A stretch of 48,041 nucleotides of DNA from Bacillota bacterium (GTDB lineage: Bacteria; Bacillota; UBA4882; UBA8346): contig JAEZFP010000014.1 in the NCBI GenBank assembly GCA_023417475.1, positions 1 through 48,041 of the forward strand. Reading direction: 5' to 3'. The position numbers were made by a program, and so were the translations under genes. The notes under the pieces were generated by a model. The model had not been told where the DNA came from. It did not search any database and saw only the letters and a list, made by a program, of their open reading frames with translations. Shown here one piece after another: positions 1-7,843 of the stretch. Numbering within the stretch: position 1 is the first letter of the stretch; the number at the start of each line of letters is the position of its first letter.

Positions 1-165
1 CTGTTTTTGACTTTACTGGCCATGAGTTGTGTGTCTCATGACTTTCATTGATTACGAAATAACCCTTACTCAGTCATTTCTTTTCTACTGTTCAGTTTTC
101 AAGGTTCATTTTGTTTCATTCGTCACATCGTGTTGCGCTTTTGATTTAAGTGGTGACGAATATGT
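1..165 (-). other. Probable rRNA operon leader, running out of the window
   Basis: On the minus strand, downstream of the promoter at 166-194, the sequence complementary to 91-108 reads TGAACCTTGAAAACTGAA. This resembles the boxA-like leader and spacer sequence (CTTTGAAAACT type) found before 16S and 23S rRNA genes of Bacillota. An inverted repeat (ATTCGTCAC at 118-126 against GTGACGAAT at 153-161) and a CATGAG/CTCATG hairpin (21-40) could be processing stems. No rRNA sequence itself is inside the window, so this is inference from leader signals only. Confidence 0.45.
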
Positions 166-194
166 ATTTTATCACTGATTTTACTGTTTGTCAA
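166..194 (-). promoter_or_regulatory. Strong sigma-A promoter pointing left
   Basis: Read on the minus strand: -35 TTGACA (189-194), a 17-bp spacer, and -10 TAAAAT (166-171). The -35 box is perfect and the spacing optimal. The A/T-rich stretch upstream (195-240) could serve as an UP element. It would drive the rRNA-like leader at 1-165. Confidence 0.65.
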
Positions 195-217
195 TTAGGA
201 ATTTTGCTTTTCTTTTG

Positions 218-232
218 ATGAAAGCGCTTTTA
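218..232. promoter_or_regulatory. cre-like palindrome
   Basis: ATGAAAGCGCTTTTA fits the catabolite-responsive element consensus of CcpA (WTGNNARCGNWWWCA) with one mismatch. It lies about 25 bp upstream of the -35 box of the leftward promoter and is nested in a larger inverted repeat (TTTGCTTTT at 203-211, AAAAGCAAA at 232-240). A second GCGCTT core lies near 570. Function is inferred from sequence only. Confidence 0.3.
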
Positions 233-734
233 AAAGCAAATTTCTTTCATTGGCTATTCCGTTTTTGACGGATTGACGGTTGTTTTCAATCCGGGCCGCT
301 CTCTCGGGCGGAAGTTTATCTTACCACGTTTGGGTTTCGGTTGTCAACTGCTGTCTTTTGGTAATTTGTGACTTGAGCTGCTGTGTTTGGTTTCCGCTTG
401 TCTGGCGGATGGTTAGTTTAGCATGGGTATGTGGCGATTGTCAATTGGTTTTTGTTGGTTGTTGGGTTTTGTTCTTACGATTTTGGTTCGTTCAACGCCT
501 GGTTTCGTTAAATCGGACACTACCAATTATTCCCCGATTAATTTCCGATTTATGCATTCCTGTTTAAAAGCGCTTATGCAAACGAATTCGTTCCGCCCGT
601 CCATCGCCATATTCTCAACGAATTCATGCCGAATGTTCATAGGATTTATCAATACGGTATTTATTGTTTAATGACAAAAACTCGGATTGGCGCTTTTCGG
701 ATTATTTCCTAACGAAAAATACTAAATACCCATT
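233..734. other. Non-coding stretch with no recognised gene
   Basis: The open frames here (for example 280-567) lack a ribosome site and have Cys/Trp-rich, low-complexity translations unlike bacterial proteins. The region is T-rich on the plus strand. Apart from short repeats around GAATTCGTT near 585-620, I see no RNA gene, repeat array or regulatory motif. Confidence 0.5.
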
Positions 735-762
735 ACAAATAAAAACTTCGAAACATACAGTA
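735..762 (+). promoter_or_regulatory. Possible sigma-K sporulation promoter
   Basis: AC (735-736), 17 bp, then CATACAGTA (754-762) fits the mother-cell sigma-K pattern (AC, 16-17 bp, CATANNNTA). CATACA also suits the sigma-E -10. Transcription would begin near 769, about 40 bases before the GTG start at 808. The low information content of these motifs keeps confidence modest, but the downstream gene type fits. Confidence 0.4.
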
Positions 763-807
763 TATTAATTCCCTTAATCTCTGCCCGAATGATAAGGGGG
801 TGTCAGC

Positions 808-915
808 GTGGGTAACAATTCAGTTGACCGGCAAGGGTTTTTCTTTGGTGGCTGGTGGATTTGGATCTTTGTGTTCTGCTTCGCTTTTTTCTTTGTGGGC
901 GGTGGTTTTATCTAG
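808..915 (+). CDS. Small hydrophobic protein, YjcZ-like (35 aa)
   Basis: A short frame starting at GTG 808 behind a good ribosome site (AAGGGGGTG at about 795-803). The product has about 10 polar residues (MGNNSVDRQG), then a Phe/Trp/Gly-rich hydrophobic segment that could cross the membrane once, ending GGGFI. Length and composition resemble the YjcZ-type sporulation proteins of Bacillus, very short and aromatic with GGGF endings. No enzymatic role can be inferred; it is probably a membrane or spore-coat-associated peptide. A possible sigma-K promoter lies upstream and a strong terminator at 1007-1050 follows. The frame overlaps a longer one (800-994) that lacks a usable ribosome site. Confidence 0.55.
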   Translation: MGNNSVDRQGFFFGGWWIWIFVFCFAFFFVGGGFI

Positions 916-1006
916 TATAACCATTCGAGGCCAGCTACTAATGGGACGGGCAGCAAGGCATGATCAATTCCAAAGCATCTCTCCTCCTAAATAAAAGACC
1001 AAAAAG

Positions 1007-1050
1007 AAGCTGCTGCAAAATGAACATAAGTTCCTTTGCAGCAGCTTTTT
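1007..1050 (+). terminator. Intrinsic terminator after the small protein
   Basis: A perfect 13-bp stem (AAGCTGCTGCAAA at 1007-1019 pairs with TTTGCAGCAGCTT at 1035-1047) with a 15-nt loop and a run of T. The A-run before the stem also allows termination from the opposite strand. Confidence 0.85.
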
Positions 1051-1064
1051 CATTTTAACATCTC

Positions 1065-1274
1065 ACTTATCCACAAATCCAGCTTGCGGAATGACTCAGC
1101 AAGCTTACTTATCCACAAATCCAGCTTGCGGAACGACTCAGCAAGCTTACTTATCCACAAATCCAGCTTGCGGAACGACTCAGCAAGCTTACTTATCCAC
1201 AAATCCGGCTTGCGGAATGACTCAGCAAGCTTACTTATTCACATATCCAGCTTGCGGAATGACTCAGCAAGCCG
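1065..1274. repeat. Five 42-bp tandem repeats with DnaA-box-like nonamers
   Basis: Units begin at 1065, 1107, 1149, 1191 and 1233 and are nearly identical. Each starts with TTATCCACA, a perfect match to the DnaA-box consensus in units 1-4; unit 5 has TTATTCACA, still within TTWTNCACA. Each unit also contains a potential hairpin (AGCTTGC/GCAAGCT around GGAACGACTCA). The 42-bp period equals about four helical turns, so all boxes face the same side. Open frames through the array are a by-product of the period being a multiple of three. Confidence 0.9.
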
Positions 1275-1394
1275 TCTCAGTCCCAAAATGGTGTTCAACG
1301 CTTCAAAATCCGCTGTTTTTTGGGGGATAAAAACCGATGAATGACCAATCCGTTTATATTAAACCCTTGGTGCGGACAAGTATAACGTAGCCGG

Positions 1395-2192
1395 CTATTT
1401 CCGGTTTAGCCCGTCTTTAAACTCGCTGGGAGTTACACCGACATATTTCCGGAATAAGGCGCTAAAATAGCGGGAATCCGCGTATCCAACCAAATCCGCG
1501 ATTTCATAGACTTTCACCATTTTATCCTTTAAAAGTTCAATGGCTTTTTTAATCCGGTAATGCGTGAGATATTCGATAAAAGTATAACCGGTTTCCATTT
1601 TAAACAGACGGCTCAGATAACTTTCAGAGATTTTTAAAAACTCCGCCAGTTTTTTGATGTTTAGGTCGTCCCGGTAATGTTCTTTTAGATACTGAATGGC
1701 CTCGCGCACATAGTTCTCTTTGACCATCAGGTCATCATGAAGCAAATATTCCTTAAATAACATCACCTTGCTGTCGTGAATCTGGTTTAAGCCTGCTTGG
1801 ACCTTGGCCAATTGCCGTTTGTGGTCAATCGCCGTAGCCAATTTCGCTAATACTTGATGAAGCTCGTCATCATCAATAGGTTTGAGTAAATAATCATTAA
1901 CCCCGAGCCGCAGCGCTTGTTTGGCGTAGTTAAACTCACTATACCCCGAAATGATCAGGTATTCGGCGGCAAGCAAGCTCCGGAGCTGCTCGATCAGCTC
2001 CAAGCCGTTCATGCCGGGGAGCCGGATATCCGTGATCACCAGATCGGGATGGACTTGCGTCATCAGATTCAACGCATCATTGGCAGTGGCCGCCTCGCCA
2101 ACGACCTCAAAACCGTAATCCTCCCACGGCGTGGTCATCACCAGGCCTTTACGCACCAGGTTTTCATCCTCAACCACAATTACCTTTTTCAA
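1395..2192 (-). CDS. Response regulator, YesN-type (REC + AraC HTH)
   Basis: A 265-aa cytoplasmic response regulator. The N-terminal receiver domain (about 1-120) has the acidic pair near residues 8-9 (VVEDEN), the phospho-acceptor Asp55 in LVITDIRLPG, and the conserved Lys in YLLKPID. Residues about 160-262 are an AraC-type double helix-turn-helix. It lacks the long central region of many YesN proteins, so it is a short form. It starts at TTG 2192 behind GGGGGAGG and overlaps the kinase stop by four bases, so the two are translationally coupled. Such pairs usually switch on nearby carbohydrate uptake and breakdown genes, but its target here cannot be read from the sequence. Confidence 0.93.
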   Translation of the reverse strand: MKKVIVVEDENLVRKGLVMTTPWEDYGFEVVGEAATANDALNLMTQVHPDLVITDIRLPGMNGLELIEQLRSLLAAEYLIISGYSEFNYAKQALRLGVNDYLLKPIDDDELHQVLAKLATAIDHKRQLAKVQAGLNQIHDSKVMLFKEYLLHDDLMVKENYVREAIQYLKEHYRDDLNIKKLAEFLKISESYLSRLFKMETGYTFIEYLTHYRIKKAIELLKDKMVKVYEIADLVGYADSRYFSALFRKYVGVTPSEFKDGLNRK

Positions 2193-3967
2193 TGGTAATC
2201 CTCCCCCAAAAACCGCTGCCGTTCTTCAAGGTCCCAACCCGGTTCCCGCAATACTGCTGCCATGCGCAAGAACACTTGCGTCCCTTGACCCAATTCGCTT
2301 TGGATCGTGATCCCATACTCCTTACCATAATACAATTGAATCCGCCGTTTGACATTTTGAATTCCGATACTCTGCTGGGAATTGGACGCTCCTATTTCCC
2401 GGTTAAGTTCGTGCACCTTTTCAGGAGCCATCCCGATGCCGTCGTCACAGACCGCGAAGTGTAACCGATCTTGTTCTTGCCAACCGCGAATCACCAAGCG
2501 GCGGGGGCCCGGCTTGTTCTCAAAGCCATGGACAATCGCGTTTTCAACGATCGGTTGCAGGATCAATTTGGGAATCTGGTATTGGTTAATCTCCGGTTCA
2601 ATCTGAAATTCCGCTGTAAATTGATCGTTGTAGCGGATCGTTTGAATCGCCAAATAACTTTCGAGAATCACGATACTCTCGGCCACCGTCACCAACTCAT
2701 GCTCATTGTTGATGCTGCTGCGCAATAATTTCCCAAGCTGGGTCACCATCACCGCGATCTGGGGAACCTGGTTTAATTTCGCCAGCCATTTGACCGAGTC
2801 CAGCGTGTTATATAAAAAATGGGGATTGATTTGGGCTTGTAAAGTTTTCAGTTCGAGTTGGCGTAATTGTTGTTGTTTGGCGATGACACTGTCCAAAAGA
2901 TTCCGCAAGCGCCTGACCATGGTATTGAAACTACGCCCTAACAATCCCACCTCATCATACTGTTCAATATTGACTTGAACGCTTAAGTTGCCATTTTCAA
3001 CCTGTTTCATCGATTCGACCAAAACGTTGAGGGGATGGGAAATACTCCGGGCAATCCAAAGCGCCAGCAACAAACAGAGCACCAAACTCGCCAGACAAGC
3101 CCACAAGGTGACAATTTTAATATAGTTGCTGCTTTCGAGGATAAATTTGATCGGAAGGATGCCGATGGTCGTGAATCCCGTATAACCTGACGTATGGTGC
3201 GCGACCAGGCATTCCTTCCCTCCGACTTTAGTAATGAAAAACCGCGCCTGCGCCGTCAAATCGTCGTGAAGGTTTAAACGAAACCGCTTCCCGTCCTGTT
3301 TGGGGTTGCGTAAGTTGGCGATGATCAAATGATTCGACCCGACCAACATCAAGTCGAGGTTTAAATTGGCGTTGATATTGCCGCAAATCTCCTCAATCCG
3401 ACTTTTAAAAACCTCCATCATAACATAGCCCAAAATGCGATCCCGGGGGTCGCGGATCGTGCGCGCGATACAAAAAACCACACTGTCGCCGGTACTGTTA
3501 ATATAGTTGTGGGGATAAATTACATAACCGTTCTTCAACAGGTTCGCTTCTTTAAAAATTCCTTGGTTGCGGTGGAGTTGCGGGTTGAAAAACTTCGGCA
3601 AGGCATGGGTCGCAAAAGCCACGGTCCCTTGCGTATTAACAATATAAATGGCCGTGCTCCGTTTCCCCGCTAAAATCGCAATCTTTTGTTGAATCGCCGG
3701 ATCATCCTGCTTTCCGACACCGAGCAACGCTTGCCGGATCCGTTCGTCCTCCGCCAGGAGACTCCCAATGATCTCGCCGTATTCGGAAGTGACAATGTCA
3801 ATGTTCTCACTGATCTTGGCGACGCTATTATACGCTTGTGTGCTCAAGGTATCCTTGGTCGTGTTCACGATCAGGCTATAGGAAATCAAGCCAACGATCA
3901 GCAATGGAATAATACTGATTGTGACAAATGCTATAAATAGCTTATGAAAAAAACGCAATTTTCGCAT
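2189..3967 (-). CDS. Sensor histidine kinase, YesM-type
   Basis: A 592-aa membrane sensor kinase of the LytS/YesM class. There is an N-terminal membrane helix (about 10-32), a large extracellular sensing region (about 33-275, Cache-like by layout), a second helix (about 277-300) and a HAMP linker (about 300-350). The His_kinase domain has the phosphorylated His in LQAQINPHFLYNTLDS, followed by an HATPase domain with LQPIVENAIVHGF, CDDGIGM and SIGIQNVKRRI. It would autophosphorylate and pass phosphate to the regulator encoded immediately downstream. The ATG is preceded by GGAG seven to nine bases upstream. The ligand is unknown; relatives sense sugars or oligosaccharides. Confidence 0.93.
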   Translation of the reverse strand: MRKLRFFHKLFIAFVTISIIPLLIVGLISYSLIVNTTKDTLSTQAYNSVAKISENIDIVTSEYGEIIGSLLAEDERIRQALLGVGKQDDPAIQQKIAILAGKRSTAIYIVNTQGTVAFATHALPKFFNPQLHRNQGIFKEANLLKNGYVIYPHNYINSTGDSVVFCIARTIRDPRDRILGYVMMEVFKSRIEEICGNINANLNLDLMLVGSNHLIIANLRNPKQDGKRFRLNLHDDLTAQARFFITKVGGKECLVAHHTSGYTGFTTIGILPIKFILESSNYIKIVTLWACLASLVLCLLLALWIARSISHPLNVLVESMKQVENGNLSVQVNIEQYDEVGLLGRSFNTMVRRLRNLLDSVIAKQQQLRQLELKTLQAQINPHFLYNTLDSVKWLAKLNQVPQIAVMVTQLGKLLRSSINNEHELVTVAESIVILESYLAIQTIRYNDQFTAEFQIEPEINQYQIPKLILQPIVENAIVHGFENKPGPRRLVIRGWQEQDRLHFAVCDDGIGMAPEKVHELNREIGASNSQQSIGIQNVKRRIQLYYGKEYGITIQSELGQGTQVFLRMAAVLREPGWDLEERQRFLGEDYH

Positions 3968-4193
3968 CTGGTTGGCTCCGTTGGTTTAACTCCAGGATTG
4001 ATCGGTGCGACATCAAACAATAAGATCTTCGCTTCTCGTGCGTAACTTCCTTTCGTAAATATTTCACAGCGCCCCGGCATTGAGCATTCCCTGCGACCCT
4101 TTCGTTCGATTCAATTCAAAAAAGCTGACCCATTTCGAGTCAACCTTCCTAAATCTAAATCGATTTCCCTGCTTTACAGTGGATCTGGCGTGG

Positions 4194-4215
4194 GGGGATC
4201 GCCTAAACGATCCCC
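4194..4215. other. Hairpin across the stop codon of the Na/Pi gene
   Basis: GGGGATCG (4194-4201) pairs perfectly with CGATCCCC (4208-4215), and the stop codon of the minus-strand cotransporter gene lies in or beside the loop. There is no following T-run, so a factor-independent terminator is not supported; it may act in RNA stability. The rest of 3968-4193 shows no gene or clear promoter. Confidence 0.4.
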
Positions 4216-5816
4216 AGAACTCCTTGCGCAATATTGACGGCATGGACGTCGATGCGCAATAACGCCTCAATCAAATCGAGATGGGTCGAGCTGGTCATGA
4301 TCGTCTTTTGATTCCCGGACTGGATTCGCTCAAAATGATTGTAGCGCAATTCTTTCTCCATCCGCAACAACCGCGGATGCTCCTTAATCACTTGGGTCGC
4401 GATGGCGGCATCGCCGGTGTCAAACGCTTTGATCGCCAAACTGAAGTTATTATGGATCTGATGATACAACGCGGTCAGATCGGCCATGCCCTCCTCGGAA
4501 AACTCCATTTCCTCCCGGTCGATCTTCCGGGCAATTTGGCCGATACTCATCAAGACATCCCCAACGTGTTCAAAGTCATTGGCCGCGTAAAGCACTTGAA
4601 TCGCCCGCTGCATCACGGCGTCCGGCAAGGTTTTATTGCCAATCGCCGCCAAATATTTGCTGATTTTATTATATAAACTGTCAACAGCCTGTTCCACCTC
4701 AACGATCTGGTCGATCAGATTCTCCTGCCCGTATTGGAAGGTCGGGAGGATCCGATTAAGCATCAGATCCCGGACAATCACCCCCATCTCCAAGGTCTGA
4801 CGGTGGGCTTGATCAACCGCCAATTGCGGCACCTCCAGCAGCTCTTCCTGCAACAACTTCCCCTCGCCCAGATCGATTTGCTTTTCAGTGAAGAAACGCT
4901 CGCTAAACCGGGCCAATTGCGCGGTGAACGGCAGAAAGCCGATCGCCATCAATAATGAAAATAACGTGTGCGAGTTGGCGATGAGCCGGCTGGGATCTCC
5001 GGAAGTTCCGAGAATCCATTGAGTTAGAGGTTGGTAAAACGGCAAAAAGACCAACCCGTTGACCAATTTAATGCCAAAGTTGGCTAACGCCGCCCGTTTG
5101 GCGTCATTACCCGGCACGCCGCAACTGGAGAGCACCCCGGTTACCGTCCCGCCCAGGTGCGCTCCTAACACATACGGGATGATCGAATAATTCCCGATCA
5201 AGCCGTGTCCGGCCAAACCCATCAATAACGCCAAAAACGCCGGACTGGATTGGATCAACGCTGAAAAGAACACCCCGACGATAAACTCCCAAACCGGATA
5301 TTTTTCCAAATTGATTAAAGTTTGGGCGACAATGGGATAACTCCGGATCGGTTCCATCGACCCGGACATCGTCGACATCCCGTAAAAAATCAAACCGCAA
5401 CCAAGGATGATCTGACCGATATTCCGCCATTTGGTCCGTTTCGCAAAAAGAAACAGCCATACCCCGATGAAAATCATCGCCAACGCCAACTCCGTCGTGC
5501 GGAAAACGATCAGCTGGACGGTCATTGAAGTTCCGATGGCTGAACCAAGCAGCACATTTAAAGCTTGCGCCAACGTCATCATCTTGGCGCTGACAAAACC
5601 CACGACTAAGGCGGTCGTAGCCGTACTACCCTGTAAACCCAAGGTTACCAACGCGCCGACCAATAATCCAATGATCGGTACATTGGTCAACGATTTGATC
5701 AATGCTTTCAGACGCCGGGCGGCCAACTTCTGCAAACCCTCGGAACAAAGTTGCATGCCGTAGATGAACAGCCCGATTCCCCCGACCAATCCAACCAACG
5801 CTGCCAGTGCCTTCAT
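4203..5816 (-). CDS. Na+/phosphate cotransporter with C-terminal PhoU-like domain
   Basis: A 537-aa inner-membrane Na/Pi symporter (NptA/YjbB family). Residues about 1-310 form two inverted membrane repeats carrying the family Gln-Ser/Thr motifs: LQGSTATTALVVG, a variant of the usual QSSSATT, and IQSSPAFLALLMG. Residues about 335-530 are helical and PhoU-like (VIVRDLMLNR, YNKISKYLAAIG, FEHVGDVLMSIG). Length is typical. It imports or exports phosphate with sodium, and the PhoU domain probably tunes flux. The ATG (behind GGAG) overlaps the phoU stop by four bases, so the two are co-translated. Confidence 0.9.
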   Translation of the reverse strand: MKALAALVGLVGGIGLFIYGMQLCSEGLQKLAARRLKALIKSLTNVPIIGLLVGALVTLGLQGSTATTALVVGFVSAKMMTLAQALNVLLGSAIGTSMTVQLIVFRTTELALAMIFIGVWLFLFAKRTKWRNIGQIILGCGLIFYGMSTMSGSMEPIRSYPIVAQTLINLEKYPVWEFIVGVFFSALIQSSPAFLALLMGLAGHGLIGNYSIIPYVLGAHLGGTVTGVLSSCGVPGNDAKRAALANFGIKLVNGLVFLPFYQPLTQWILGTSGDPSRLIANSHTLFSLLMAIGFLPFTAQLARFSERFFTEKQIDLGEGKLLQEELLEVPQLAVDQAHRQTLEMGVIVRDLMLNRILPTFQYGQENLIDQIVEVEQAVDSLYNKISKYLAAIGNKTLPDAVMQRAIQVLYAANDFEHVGDVLMSIGQIARKIDREEMEFSEEGMADLTALYHQIHNNFSLAIKAFDTGDAAIATQVIKEHPRLLRMEKELRYNHFERIQSGNQKTIMTSSTHLDLIEALLRIDVHAVNIAQGVLGIV

Positions 5817-6496
5817 TGATCGGTCTCCGCCTTCGTGCGGAACGGGTGACGTGCGCCGGTCTCCACAAAAATGACCATCTCGGCGATGTTGACGACATGA
5901 TCGCCAATTCGTTCCAGATAGCGGACGATCAACAAAATATTCAAGCCTTGGTCGACATTGTCGGGGTTGGTCTTCATCAATTGGGCCAATTCTTGATAAA
6001 TCGCCGTATACAGCCGATCCACCCGATCGTCGTCGGCGTCGAGTTGTCCGGCGAGGGTCAGGTCCTTCTCGCGATACGCCTTCAAACCTTTAGCCAACAT
6101 CGCATAAACCAGTTCCGCCATTTGCGGTAAGTCGCTTAACGGTTTAATCCATTTGCCCTTATTATTTAAGCCCAACGTTGCTTCGGCAATATCACAAGCG
6201 TAATCGCTGATTCTTTCCAGTTCACGGCTGATCCGCATGATGGCTGCCAGGAACCGCAGGTCCTGGTCAACCGGTTGCTGAATCGAGATCAGCTCCATCG
6301 CTTCCATTTCAAGGGCTGCTTCCAATTCATCAATCGCATCGTCACCATGGATTACCGTCTTGGCGAGGGCCTCATTTTGACTCAAAAACGAGTCCATCGC
6401 CTGATCCAATTGTTTGACGACCAATTCGCTTAGGTCCAGCAATCGGTCTTTCATTCCCAACATGGCCCGATCATAAGCATTTAAACGCCGAGACAT
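5813..6496 (-). CDS. phoU: Phosphate-uptake regulator PhoU
   Basis: A 227-aa helical protein with two three-helix PhoU repeats (about 1-105 and 110-215). Metal-binding-type motifs are visible (DDAIDELE in the first, DADDDRVDRL in the second), as is the typical ISRELERISDYACDIAE and RYLERIGDHVVNIAE pair. PhoU proteins restrain phosphate uptake through transporters and PhoR-type kinases. The start is the ATG at 6496, nine bases after AAGGAG; an in-frame TTG at 6505 has no site of its own. It is the first gene of a two-gene operon with the Na/Pi cotransporter, suggesting direct control of that carrier. No Pst system or PhoR is in the window. Confidence 0.92.
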   Translation of the reverse strand: MSRRLNAYDRAMLGMKDRLLDLSELVVKQLDQAMDSFLSQNEALAKTVIHGDDAIDELEAALEMEAMELISIQQPVDQDLRFLAAIMRISRELERISDYACDIAEATLGLNNKGKWIKPLSDLPQMAELVYAMLAKGLKAYREKDLTLAGQLDADDDRVDRLYTAIYQELAQLMKTNPDNVDQGLNILLIVRYLERIGDHVVNIAEMVIFVETGARHPFRTKAETDQ

Positions 6497-6600
6497 TATC
6501 TTCAACTCCTTACCTGTAGCAGAGCTCTTGCGTCATATCCAAATTCAGCGGTTAAGACTCTATTCCGATGAACAGGAACATTCGTCAGCTAATTCATTCT

Positions 6601-6632
6601 AATATATCACAACCGCGTTGGTTGTCGTTCAA
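6601..6632 (-). promoter_or_regulatory. phoU promoter with dyad operator
   Basis: On the minus strand there is an extended -10 (TGA-TATATT, -10 hexamer 6601-6606) with TTGAAC (6627-6632) at an over-long 20-bp spacing. Between them lies the inverted repeat ACAACC-aacgc-GGTTGT (6609-6625), placed where a bound regulator would block polymerase. The leader to the phoU ATG is about 100 bases. Confidence 0.45.
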
Positions 6633-6707
6633 AAGTAACATGAGATTTTGCAATTGTTTTCATCAGTCAGTGACTTATATTATATTCTGATGACCTTGGT
6701 CTAATGT

Positions 6708-6740
6708 TTAAAAATAGTCTGGAGCGTCGGCTCCAGACTA
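6708..6740 (-). terminator. Intrinsic terminator of the COG1840 ABC operon
   Basis: A perfect 11-bp stem (TAGTCTGGAGC/GCTCCAGACTA, loop of four) between 6715 and 6740, followed on the minus strand by TTTTT (6710-6714). It lies 22 bases after the ATPase stop codon. Confidence 0.9.
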
Positions 6741-6761
6741 CGGCTTACATTTATTGACAGG

Positions 6762-7838
6762 TTACGCCGGTACTCCGTGTAACGCTTCGGGACGAAAACC
6801 CAGTTGAATCGGATCGCCGGGTTGGACTCCGGCATGCCGCACAAATGAGATGACCGTGAGTTCCGGTCCCGCTTCCAACCGGACGGTGTATTCAATATGC
6901 TGACCAACATAGACCGATTTAATCATCCGTCCGCCTAGGATCGGACCCCGCCAGTCGCCCTCCGGTTGCAACTGAATCGTTTCGGGACGGACGGCAATCA
7001 GCATTTCCGCGGCGACCCTTGACACGCTGTGCAATTTCACTGGCGTACCCAACAGCTTCACCCAGACTCCCTGCGCATCGCCGGCCGTGGGTTCCGCCGG
7101 GATTAAGTTGACCCGGCCGATGAAGTCGGCCACGAAATGGGAGGCCGGCCGTTCATAGATCTCCTCCGGAGTGCCCACCTGTTCAATCTGGCCTTTATTC
7201 ATGACCACGATCACATCGGACATCGTCATCGCCTCGACTTGATCGTGAGTCACGTAGACGGCCGTGGTTTGAATATTTTGCTGCAGTTCGCGAATACGAC
7301 CCCGCATCTCCTCGCGCAGTTTGGCGTCTAAGTTGGACAACGGTTCGTCAAACAGCAATACTTTGGGGTTGAGCACAATCGCCCGGGCCAAAGCGACCCG
7401 TTGTTGCTGACCGCCGGAGAGTTGGTTGGTGTAACGCTCTCCCAAGCCCTCCAAACCGACTACTTTTAAAACCGCTTTCACCCGCTCCGTAACCTCGGCG
7501 GCCGGACATTTGCGAATCTTCAGACCGTAGGCGATATTCCCGGCCACGGTGAGATGCGGGAACAACGCATAACTCTGGAAGACCATCGCCAAATCCCGTC
7601 GATTGGGGGGGACCACCGTCATATCTTTGCCGTCGATCAAGATTCGGCCGGTATTGGGTACTTCAAATCCGGCGATCATCCGGAGCGTGGTGGTTTTGCC
7701 GCAACCCGACGGCCCGAGTAACGTCAGAAATTTCCCTGCTTCAATACTGAGACTGAGGTCATCGACAGCGTTGGTCCAGCCGCCGCCCGGGGTTTTGAAC
7801 TGTTTTGTGATCCGTTCGAGTGTAACATTTACGCCCAT
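6762..7838 (-). CDS. ABC transporter ATPase (FbpC/PotA type)
   Basis: A 358-aa ATP-binding subunit. Walker A is GPSGCGKTT (about residues 42-50), the Q-loop lies in VFQSYALFPHL, the signature is LSGGQQQR (about 140), Walker B is VLLFDEPLSNLDA, and the switch His is in YVTHDQVEAMTMSD. A C-terminal TOBE-type region (about 235-358) contains FIGRVNLIPA and IAVRPE. The chosen start is ATG 7838 behind GGAGGT; the frame extends upstream to 7892 but has no ribosome site there. It powers the fused permease encoded just upstream and is the last gene of the operon. It is the only complete ABC ATPase in the window, so it could in principle also serve the sugar permeases at 23758-25571, though that is speculative. 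Confidence 0.93.
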   Translation of the reverse strand: MGVNVTLERITKQFKTPGGGWTNAVDDLSLSIEAGKFLTLLGPSGCGKTTTLRMIAGFEVPNTGRILIDGKDMTVVPPNRRDLAMVFQSYALFPHLTVAGNIAYGLKIRKCPAAEVTERVKAVLKVVGLEGLGERYTNQLSGGQQQRVALARAIVLNPKVLLFDEPLSNLDAKLREEMRGRIRELQQNIQTTAVYVTHDQVEAMTMSDVIVVMNKGQIEQVGTPEEIYERPASHFVADFIGRVNLIPAEPTAGDAQGVWVKLLGTPVKLHSVSRVAAEMLIAVRPETIQLQPEGDWRGPILGGRMIKSVYVGQHIEYTVRLEAGPELTVISFVRHAGVQPGDPIQLGFRPEALHGVPA

Positions 7839-7843
7839 GGTTA

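Noticed and set aside
280..671. Two overlapping plus-strand frames near the left end
   Set aside because: No ribosome site, Cys/Trp-heavy translation, and located in AT-rich non-coding sequence.
1065..1274. CRISPR array
   Set aside because: The whole 42-bp unit repeats; there are no unique spacers and no cas genes.
1036..1344. Open frames through the 42-bp repeats (tandem 14-residue repeats)
   Set aside because: No ribosome site; frames stay open only because the repeat period is a multiple of three, and the DNA signal (DnaA-like box plus hairpin) explains the conservation better.
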